The translations under genes and the position numbers were made by a program. This document shows, piece by piece, positions 16,905 through 22,322 of a stretch of 32,060 nucleotides of DNA (positions are counted from its first letter, which is position 1; each line of letters opens with the position of its first letter). The notes under the pieces were generated by a model. It did no database searches, was not told the DNA's origin, and saw nothing but the letters and a program-made list of their open reading frames with translations. Source of the stretch: JAAYYM01 sp035271065 (GTDB lineage: Bacteria; Bacillota; Clostridia; Lachnospirales; Lachnospiraceae); contig DATESB010000164.1 in the NCBI GenBank assembly GCA_035271065.1, positions 1 to 32,060 of the forward strand. Direction: 5' to 3'.

Positions 16905-16947
16905 CAGGCCACAGAAATGCTCCATGATTGTTGTGGCCTGATTTTTT
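16905..16947 (+). terminator. Rho-independent terminator of the ABC exporter operon
   Basis: CAGGCCACA (16905-16913) pairs perfectly with TGTGGCCTG (16932-16940), followed by A and six Ts. It lies 56 bases after the permease stop codon. Confidence 0.85.
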
Positions 16948-16973
16948 ATGAAGTTAAAAGAGCAGTTAAATTC

Positions 16974-17050
16974 AGGTTTAACACATTAAGGGCAGAAGAT
17001 AATTTCTTTGTCGCCTAATTCCACCGTCTGCGACAAGGAAGTTTGTCTCT
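16974..17050. repeat. 77-bp flanking repeat, copy 1 (decayed coding tail)
   Basis: This segment is about 80% identical by eye to 17464-17540. Read on the minus strand it encodes SLSQTVELGDKEIIFCP, where copy 2 encodes SSLQTVALGDKETIFCP. Copy 1 then has TAA where copy 2 has TTA (Leu). It lies on the far side of the 53-bp repeat array, so the array is bracketed by two copies of the same coding tail. Confidence 0.7.
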
Positions 17051-17059
17051 GGGGAAATT

Positions 17060-17468
17060 TACCCACTAGCGAAGCACAATCAAGTCGTTAGTGGGTCAGA
17101 TATAGGATTGCATACCCATTAGAAGGTACAAATCATGCGATTGGTGGGTTGGATATGAGATTGCATATCTACTAAAAGATATAAATCATTCAGTTGGTGG
17201 GTCAGATATAAGAATTCATACCTACTAAAAGATAAAAATCATATGATTGGTGGGTTAGATATGAGATTGCATACCCACTAAAAGATAAAAATCATGTGAT
17301 TGGTGGGTTAGATATGAGATTGTATACCCACTAAAAGATAAAAATCATGTGATTGGTGGGTTAGATATGAGATTGCATACCCACTAGAAAGCACAAATCA
17401 AGTCATTAGTGGGTAAAGCAGAAGAAAACATACCCATTAGCGAAACGCAAGTGTGCCTTTGGTAGGTT
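17060..17468. repeat. Tandem array of eight 53-bp hairpin units
   Basis: Units begin at 17060, 17113, 17166, 17219, 17272, 17325, 17378 and 17431, exactly 53 bases apart. Each has a left arm like TACCCACTA, a loop region of about 18-22 bases often containing AAATCAT or AATCAAG, and a right arm like TTGGTGGGT or TTAGTGGGT. A linker such as AGATATGAGATTGCA follows. Units 5 and 6 differ by one base; unit 4 is close to them. Units 1 and 7 share a different loop (GAAGCACAATCAAG-like), and unit 8 diverges after its left arm. Since 53 is not a multiple of 3 the array is not coding. The unit-1 stem is 12 bp with one G.U pair. No function is known to me. Confidence 0.93.
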
Positions 17469-17540
17469 TAATGCATAAGGGGCAAAAGATAGTTTCTTTG
17501 TCGCCTAGAGCTACCGTCTGCAATGAGGAAGCTATCTCTT
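17464..17540. repeat. 77-bp flanking repeat, copy 2
   Basis: Partner of 16974-17050, exactly 490 bases away and in the same orientation. Shared blocks include TTTCTTTGTCGCCT and ACCGTCTGC. It forms the 3' coding part of the ORF at 17437-17664. Confidence 0.7.
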
Positions 17541-17599
17541 GACCTAAAGCCGTTAAACCGGAATTTAGTAACTCAAAAGCATTCTTCTCATATTGTCTA

Positions 17600-17629
17600 T
17601 TGATGTCGTAATAGGTACTATGATATAAT
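17600..17629 (+). promoter_or_regulatory. Sigma-A-type promoter of the DUF4870-like gene
   Basis: TTGATG (17600-17605), 18 bases, TATAAT (17624-17629). It predicts a leader of about 65 bases before the ATG at 17701. Confidence 0.65.
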
Positions 17630-17700
17630 ACTTGAGACAATATTAAACACAGGGCGTTCAACATTGTGAGGACAGCTCAACATGTAAAGGGGGATTTACA

Positions 17701-18030
17701 ATGGCAGATTTTAACAACACACCAAACAATGATTTTTCACAGGAAGACATCGACAAGAATAAGGTTTATGCAATTTTGGCTTATTTCGGAATTCTTGTAT
17801 TGATTCCGATTTTGGCAGCCAAAGATTCCAAGTTTGCAAGATTTCATGCAAATCAGGGATTAATATTATTCCTAATTGAGATTATTGTTTTTGTTCTTGC
17901 AAACTTTATCGGCTTTATCGGTCTTATAAATGTTGCTGTTGCAGTATTTGCAATTATGGGAATCGTATATGCAGCACAGGGACAGGCAAAGGATTTACCG
18001 CTGATTGGTTCCATTAAAATTTTGAAATAG
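17701..18030 (+). CDS. Small membrane protein, DUF4870/Tic20-like
   Basis: A 109-residue protein. The first 20 residues are polar (ADFNNTPNNDFSQEDIDKNK). A hydrophobic helix follows (VYAILAYFGILVLIPILAA), then the signature KDSKFARFHANQGLILFL, and two further helices with Gly-rich turns (LANFIGFIGLINVAVAVFAIMGIVYAAQ in part). 'ILAYFG...IPI...(D)S.FARFHANQG' is the hallmark of DUF4870-type integral membrane proteins, related to the Tic20 fold. The role is unknown. ATG at 17701 has AAAGGGGGA seven bases upstream. It is a single-gene unit between its promoter (17600-17629) and its terminator (18074-18106). Confidence 0.85.
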   Translation: MADFNNTPNNDFSQEDIDKNKVYAILAYFGILVLIPILAAKDSKFARFHANQGLILFLIEIIVFVLANFIGFIGLINVAVAVFAIMGIVYAAQGQAKDLPLIGSIKILK

Positions 18031-18073
18031 AGATAGTGAAGCAAAGATAGTAAAAAAAACAAATAATGATTAG

Positions 18074-18106
18074 AAGTTCCTGCGAGCATTCGTAGGAACT
18101 TTTTTT
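18074..18106 (+). terminator. Rho-independent terminator of the DUF4870-like gene
   Basis: AAGTTCCT-G-CGA pairs with TCG-T-AGGAACTT around a GCAT loop, followed by a run of Ts. It lies 44 bases after the stop codon. Confidence 0.85.
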
Positions 18107-18195
18107 ATGCTGACAGATACAGAAGCAAAAGCACAAAAAAGAATGAAACAGAAATATTTTCATTGAAAATCATTGAATAATATTCCATTTTAGGG

Positions 18196-18224
18196 TTGAC
18201 ATAATCAGTTACATATTATACAAT
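18196..18224 (+). promoter_or_regulatory. Sigma-A promoter of the tetR-type gene
   Basis: TTGACA (18196-18201, perfect -35), 17 bases, TACAAT (18219-18224). The -10 box is the start of the first of five 13-bp repeats, so binding there would occlude RNA polymerase. Confidence 0.75.
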
Positions 18225-18283
18225 AACATTGTTACATAACATAGATGCATAACTTTGATGTATAACAATGATGCATAACAACG
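18219..18283 (+). repeat. Five tandem 13-bp repeats, likely operator array
   Basis: Units start at 18219, 18232, 18245, 18258 and 18271, with the form ATGCATAACAATG; every unit keeps ATAAC in the same register. The units also create dyads such as GTTACATAAC and CATTGTTA...TAACAATG. The array covers the -10 box and the transcribed leader of the TetR gene. Autorepression by cooperative TetR binding is the simplest reading, but it is inferred. Confidence 0.75.
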
Positions 18284-18308
18284 TTTTACGAAACCAGGGG
18301 TTACTGAT

Positions 18309-18902
18309 ATGCCACCAAAAGTCAGGGTTACGAAAGAGATGATACTGGACAAGGCATTTGCCATGACCAGAGAAAATGGATTTGAGAGTGTAACTGCTAG
18401 AGGTTTGGCAGAGGAATTGGCTTGTTCAACACAGCCTATCTTTCGTGTATACGAAAATATGGAATCTCTGAGAGTAGACTTATATGCACGGTCATTAGAG
18501 TTTTTTGCAAAAAATATGTGCGATGTAATATCTAAATCCACACAAGAAATCAAAAAGACGGATAAAAGGGATCCTGTATTTTTGGGCATGGGGATGACAT
18601 ATCTGGAACTTGCGAAGAGGGAAACGTATTTGTTTCGGTTGTTATGTGCCGGTGTGGAAACAGATGAGGTAAGGGTTGGAAGTATATATGATTTTGCGGA
18701 AACGCAGACAGAGTACACTCTTTTTGAAGACCTGCCGGGAATGGGGAAAGTCCCACAGGAGAAAAAGAGAGAATTGTTCTTAATGGAATGGATATTTACA
18801 CACGGACTTGCAGCAATGACAGCCAATAATGGTGTAGAACTTTCCGAAACAGAACAAAGGGAGTTGCTTGTTAAGGCATATCATGCAATGGAACAAGCAT
18901 AG
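18309..18902 (+). CDS. TetR/AcrR-family transcriptional regulator
   Basis: A 197-residue regulator. The N-terminal DNA-binding domain runs from about residue 8 to 55 (TKEMILDKAFAMTRENGFESVTARGLAEELACSTQPIFRVYENM in short blocks: MILDKAFAMTRENG, VTARGLAEELACSTQPIFRVY). 'GFESVTARGLAEELACSTQPIF' is the helix-turn-helix with a Pro in the recognition helix in place of the commoner 'TLY'. The C-terminal ligand domain is helical and contains LYARSLEFFAKNM and MTYLELAKRETYLFRLL. The ligand is unknown. AGGGG lies about nine bases before the ATG. The next gene, a small membrane protein, starts 30 bases later and may be its co-transcribed target. Confidence 0.9.
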   Translation: MPPKVRVTKEMILDKAFAMTRENGFESVTARGLAEELACSTQPIFRVYENMESLRVDLYARSLEFFAKNMCDVISKSTQEIKKTDKRDPVFLGMGMTYLELAKRETYLFRLLCAGVETDEVRVGSIYDFAETQTEYTLFEDLPGMGKVPQEKKRELFLMEWIFTHGLAAMTANNGVELSETEQRELLVKAYHAMEQA

Positions 18903-18932
18903 TACGAATGGGATGAAGGGAGTCATGCAATT

Positions 18933-19274
18933 ATGATGAGCAAGAAGAGACGTAAGAGAATGGTCAGAAGGCTAAAGAAAAACATATTGAAATCGATGCG
19001 GCATTTGTATTATCGGATTACACATCCGCGGGTGAAACTCAATATATTTGAGCCGGGAACCAGAATATGTGAAGCGTGCGGCATTCTACTCGTAGTGGCT
19101 CTGGTATTTTATCTCATCAGTTTTAATGAAATATCTTATATTCTGTGCTGGGTTGCAGCAATTATCTTCGGAACATTGTTAGTTCTGTTGAAAATAGAGC
19201 AACATCAAGAAGATGCAGACTATGAGGAATGGAAACGCAAGAACTTTGAAAGCAATCACGGGTTAAGGTATTAA
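18933..19274 (+). CDS. Small two-helix membrane protein, unknown function
   Basis: A 113-residue protein not recognised as any family. The N-terminus is very basic (MMSKKRRKRMVRRLKKNI), followed by KSMRHLYYRITHPRVKLNIFEPG. Two hydrophobic helices lie at about residues 47-65 (ACGILLVVALVFYLISF) and 70-88 (YILCWVAAIIFGTLLVLL). The tail is acidic and polar (QHQEDADYEEWKRKN). By the positive-inside rule both ends should be cytoplasmic. It begins 30 bases after the TetR gene with AAGGGAG upstream, so it is probably in the same transcript, and it ends just before a bidirectional terminator. Confidence 0.7.
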   Translation: MMSKKRRKRMVRRLKKNILKSMRHLYYRITHPRVKLNIFEPGTRICEACGILLVVALVFYLISFNEISYILCWVAAIIFGTLLVLLKIEQHQEDADYEEWKRKNFESNHGLRY

Positions 19275-19283
19275 TTGAACATC

Positions 19284-19329
19284 AAAAAAGGAGACCGTTT
19301 CACGAATCAATGAGGCTGTCTCCTTTTTT
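19284..19329. terminator. Bidirectional rho-independent terminator
   Basis: AAAAAAGGAGAC (19284-19295) pairs perfectly with GTCTCCTTTTTT (19318-19329). A and T runs on both sides allow it to end both the plus-strand TetR unit and the minus-strand tig-to-CDF cluster. Confidence 0.88.
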
Positions 19330-19348
19330 GTATAAAGTAATTTTTGAA

Positions 19349-20521
19349 TTACACCACGTAAGCCTTATCCACATCCACAACTGCAAAGTACTGGCTTCCC
19401 AAATGAGATGCAATCAATCGGTCAATTTCGTCCCGCACCTGCATCTCCGTCATTTTCACGGAAAACGGAACCACAATATCAAAAATCAGATTTGTATGTG
19501 TCGGTCCGGTCACCATACGAAAATCATGTATAGAAACCTCTTCTCCCATTTTCTTCATAAGTTGTGCCACTCTCTGCTTCATTTCCATGACCTGCACATC
19601 ATCCGTCTGCACAGGATCCATATGTATCACAGCCTCACAACCCATTTTCTCCCGCAGTTCGCGCTCTATATTATCAATCGTATCGTGTAATTCCAAGATA
19701 TCTCCGGAAGCCGGCACCTCTGTATGTAATGAAATCATCCTGCGTCCCGGTCCATAATCATGTACCACCAAATCATGAACACCGACAACATATTCATGTG
19801 ACATCACGAATTGCTCGACCATATCCACGAATTCCTTCTCCGGAGCCTGCCCAAGCAATGGATTTAGGGTATCTCTTGCTGCACCGATACCCGCTTTAAA
19901 GATAAATGCCGCCACAAGAATACCAAGGTAACCGTCTAACTGTATTCCGCTATATTCGGATATCAAAATACCAAGCAACACAAAGGTAGTTGCAACAGAG
20001 TCACTTAAACTGTCTGTTGCAGTTGCCTGAATACTTGCCGAATTCAGTTTCTTCGCAATGCCTCTGTTATAGTAGAACATATAAATTTTTACGCCCACAG
20101 ATATCACCAGTATTGCAATGGTAATCGGCTCAAATGTAATTGCACTTGGATTAATAATTTTATCAATCGCTGACTTGCCAAGTTCAAATCCCATTACAAC
20201 AATGACAACCGAGACAATAAATCCTGTGATATACTCCAGTCTGCCATGTCCAAACGGATGATCGTTATCTGCCTCCTGCCCCGCCATTTTGAAACCAACT
20301 AATGTCACAATAGAAGAACCTGCATCCGACAGGTTGTTAAATGCATCAGCCATAATTGCAATCGAACCACTTATCAGCCCCGCAAACAATTTCAACAAAA
20401 AGAGGAATATATTAAATGCAATTCCAACTGCACCGCAAAGCATACCATATGCCTGCCGCACCTTGGGTTCCGTTGTGTTTTCACGATCCTTAATGAACCA
20501 CTTTGCTAATAAACTTACCAT
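19349..20521 (-). CDS. Cation diffusion facilitator, probable Mn2+ exporter
   Basis: CDF proteins are proton-coupled exporters of divalent metals. The 390-residue protein has six predicted helices. The helix-2 site is N62xxxD66 (FNNLSD), and HPFGHGRLEYITG after it is the family signature. The helix-5 site is D170xxxD174 (DSLSD). Zinc exporters usually have HxxxD in helix 5, while an N/D-D-D-D set is known from Mn2+ exporters such as MntE, so Mn2+ is the favoured substrate. The C-terminal cytoplasmic domain (VHDLVVHDYGPGRRMISLHTE in part: VHDLVVHDYG, ISLHTEVPAS) is the usual ferredoxin-like dimerisation module, here extended by about 90 residues. ATG at 20521 follows GGAG. It lies 21 bases after the AI-2E-type permease gene. 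Confidence 0.92.
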   Translation of the reverse strand: MVSLLAKWFIKDRENTTEPKVRQAYGMLCGAVGIAFNIFLFLLKLFAGLISGSIAIMADAFNNLSDAGSSIVTLVGFKMAGQEADNDHPFGHGRLEYITGFIVSVVIVVMGFELGKSAIDKIINPSAITFEPITIAILVISVGVKIYMFYYNRGIAKKLNSASIQATATDSLSDSVATTFVLLGILISEYSGIQLDGYLGILVAAFIFKAGIGAARDTLNPLLGQAPEKEFVDMVEQFVMSHEYVVGVHDLVVHDYGPGRRMISLHTEVPASGDILELHDTIDNIERELREKMGCEAVIHMDPVQTDDVQVMEMKQRVAQLMKKMGEEVSIHDFRMVTGPTHTNLIFDIVVPFSVKMTEMQVRDEIDRLIASHLGSQYFAVVDVDKAYVV

Positions 20522-20524
20522 AAC

Positions 20525-20554
20525 AATCTACTCCTCATTAATCTACTCCTCATT
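20525..20554. repeat. Perfect 15-bp tandem duplication between two genes
   Basis: AATCTACTCCTCATT occurs twice head to tail. On the minus strand each copy contains a GAGGAG ribosome binding core and a TAG. The upstream copy supplies the stop codon of the permease gene, and the other supplies the ribosome binding site of the CDF gene. Confidence 0.9.
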
Positions 20555-21700
20555 CTCATCTGTCTTCTCATCCTCGTCCTCAATACGGCGGAATGCATTG
20601 GCTTCTCTCGTCAGAATTTTGACACTCTTCACAAAATTACTGAACATGCCCGCCCGATAAAGATTGATGATAATCATTCCAATCGGCACAGCAATAATTA
20701 AGCCAAACGCTCCTCCGATTCGGAATCCTATATAGAGAAGAATCAGCGTTGGAATGGGTTCCAAACCAATCGAATCTCCAACTAATTTCGGCTGTATCAA
20801 CTGACGCACCAACTGGCTGACTGCCCAAGTCACTACCAAACCGATTGCCATGACATAATTTCCTTCTATCAACTGATAAATCGCCCACGGCCACATCACC
20901 GCCCCTGTTCCGAAGAACGGTAAGAAATCCAACAATGCAATTAACAATGCCAGCAATATCGCATACTCAACATTTAATATTGCAAAACCTGCTAACAATA
21001 TTGCAAATACAACTCCCATAATCTTGAACTGAGCACGAAAATATCCGCCAACCGCATCTTTCATGGTTCCGTATACAACGTCCCACCTGCTAAGTACCGA
21101 ATCGGATGCAACACTTTTAACCAATTTAACCACATAATCACGCTCTGCAATAAAGAAATAAGAAGATAGTACCGCCATAATAATACCAATGATAACAAGC
21201 GGCAGGTTCTTGGCAAAATTGCCTGCTGCCTCTGCCATAGGCACACCCATTGATTGAATAATGGATGTCGTATCTTCATTTACATTGGCAAATATACCGA
21301 CCAGCCATTCCCTGATAGACACCGGCATTCTGCTCAGATACCTGTCATAACTTCTGGTAATATCAGCAACGGTATCTGAAACGCTTTGCCATACCTGTGG
21401 CAGATTTCCCGCAAATCCAACGATTTGCTCTATCAGCATGGAAACAACCAAATATATAACAAAGAAAATGACCGCTATGGTCATTATGATGACAAATGCT
21501 GATCCGGCCTTTCTGACAATCTTAATCCTCTTCTCCAAAAAACGTACCAGCGGATTGGCAATCATCGCAATGATTCCACCAATCACAAACGGCATAAAGT
21601 ATACAATAATCTTCGGAAGAATAAATAGGCAGAATACCACCGCTAGCGTCATCGTAATAATATTTAATGCAATCTTACAGTATTTTACCAATGGTGTCAT
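20543..21700 (-). CDS. AI-2E/PerM family transporter-like permease
   Basis: A 385-residue membrane protein with two N-terminal hydrophobic helices (IITMTLAVVFCLFILPKIIVYFMPFVIGGIIAMI in blocks), IANPLVRFLEKRIKIVRKAGSAFVIIM, an extracellular segment, and a C-terminal helical bundle with LLALLIALLDFLPFFGTGAVMWPWAIYQL and QPKLVGDSIGLEPIPTLILLYIGFRIGG in parts. 'ALLDFLPFFGTG' and 'QPK(L/I)VG.SIGL.P...L...Y.G...GG' are hallmarks of this family (YtvI/YdiK type). Members have been linked to autoinducer-2 or ion/proton export, and the substrate cannot be read here. The C-terminus is highly acidic (EDEDEKTDENEE). ATG at 21700 overlaps engB by 26 bases, with GGGAGGGA inside engB. Confidence 0.92.
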   Translation of the reverse strand: MTPLVKYCKIALNIITMTLAVVFCLFILPKIIVYFMPFVIGGIIAMIANPLVRFLEKRIKIVRKAGSAFVIIMTIAVIFFVIYLVVSMLIEQIVGFAGNLPQVWQSVSDTVADITRSYDRYLSRMPVSIREWLVGIFANVNEDTTSIIQSMGVPMAEAAGNFAKNLPLVIIGIIMAVLSSYFFIAERDYVVKLVKSVASDSVLSRWDVVYGTMKDAVGGYFRAQFKIMGVVFAILLAGFAILNVEYAILLALLIALLDFLPFFGTGAVMWPWAIYQLIEGNYVMAIGLVVTWAVSQLVRQLIQPKLVGDSIGLEPIPTLILLYIGFRIGGAFGLIIAVPIGMIIINLYRAGMFSNFVKSVKILTREANAFRRIEDEDEKTDENEE

Positions 21701-22322
21701 AGATTTCGTCCCTCCCTTGTTTGCTTGTTGCTGAAAAAGGAATGATAATAGTCTCCGGTTCTGCCTTCAGCGTAGTCTTAATTAATTTGACCTGCTTAGC
21801 AATTTGACTCCTGTTAATTTTATCTAGTTTGGTTGCAATAATAATCGGTTTATACCCGTTATGCAATATCCAATCATACATATTCCTGTCATTTGCAGAA
21901 GGCTCATGTCTGATATCAATCAACAGAAAGACTGCCTTAAGCTGCTTGGATGAATGCAGATACCGCTCTATCATCTTACCCCATTGCTCTTTGGCAGATA
22001 TAGAAGCCTTTGCATAGCCATATCCGGGTAAATCCACAAAATATAGTTGTATTTCTTTTTCTTTCTTTGCAACGTTATTGACCGAATCAGTCGATTCATC
22101 CTGTTCTGGCACCAGCCCCGTAATATGATAGAAATTAATCGTTTGTGTCTTGCCCGGTTGTGCTGATGTTCTGGCAAGTGATTTACGATTCATCAGCGCA
22201 TTAATCAATGAAGATTTTCCTACATTACTTTTGCCCGCAAATGCAACCTCCACAAGTTGATTATCCGGTAATTTGCTTGTTATGCCACATACTGTTTCTA
22301 ATTCTACATTCTTTATTTTCAT
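21675..22322 (-). CDS. engB: Ribosome biogenesis GTPase EngB/YsxC
   Basis: EngB is an essential GTPase for 50S subunit assembly. G1 is GKSNVGKSS, G2 contains RTSAQPGKTQTINFYH, G3 is VDLPGYGYAKAS, G4 is TKLDK and G5 is FSATSK. A loop of about 20 residues rich in acidic and Lys residues (PEQDESTDSVNNVAKKEKE) separates the G2 strand from G3, where most homologues have a short turn. The 215-residue length reflects this. The start overlaps the lon stop as ATGA, so it is translationally coupled to lon; the lon-engB order is common in Firmicutes. Confidence 0.97.
   Translation of the reverse strand: MKIKNVELETVCGITSKLPDNQLVEVAFAGKSNVGKSSLINALMNRKSLARTSAQPGKTQTINFYHITGLVPEQDESTDSVNNVAKKEKEIQLYFVDLPGYGYAKASISAKEQWGKMIERYLHSSKQLKAVFLLIDIRHEPSANDRNMYDWILHNGYKPIIIATKLDKINRSQIAKQVKLIKTTLKAEPETIIIPFSATSKQGRDEIYDTIGKIL

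Larger units (their letters stand above)
17437..17664 (-). pseudogene. Small unrecognised ORF, possibly a gene fragment
   Basis: A 75-codon minus-strand frame: MLNALCLILSQVLYHSTYYD at the N-terminus, a helical middle (YEKNAFELLNSGLTALGQEI) and a C-terminus with LGDKETIFCPLCIKPT. The CPLC pair could be half of a zinc site. I do not recognise the family. The middle and end look protein-like, and the end is repeated in decayed form at 16974-17050. The first 20 or so codons overlap a good plus-strand promoter (17600-17629), and no ribosome binding site is evident for the ATG, so the true start and activity are doubtful. The stop codon falls inside the last hairpin unit. Confidence 0.3.

Noticed and set aside
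17060..17468. CRISPR array
   Set aside because: The whole 53-bp unit, linkers included, is repeated. There are no unique spacers of uniform length, and no cas gene is nearby.
17060..17468. Integron attC sites
   Set aside because: Hairpins of similar length occur in attC sites, but there are no cassette ORFs between the units, no conserved core-type ends and no integrase gene.
17060..17468. Telomere-like GGGTTA sequence
   Set aside because: GTGGGTTAG occurs only as part of the 53-bp unit and is not a short tandem repeat. The organism type has a circular chromosome.
18219..18283. Iteron-type replication origin
   Set aside because: The repeats overlap a perfect promoter of a TetR gene, and no replication initiator or AT-rich unwinding region with DnaA boxes is next to them.
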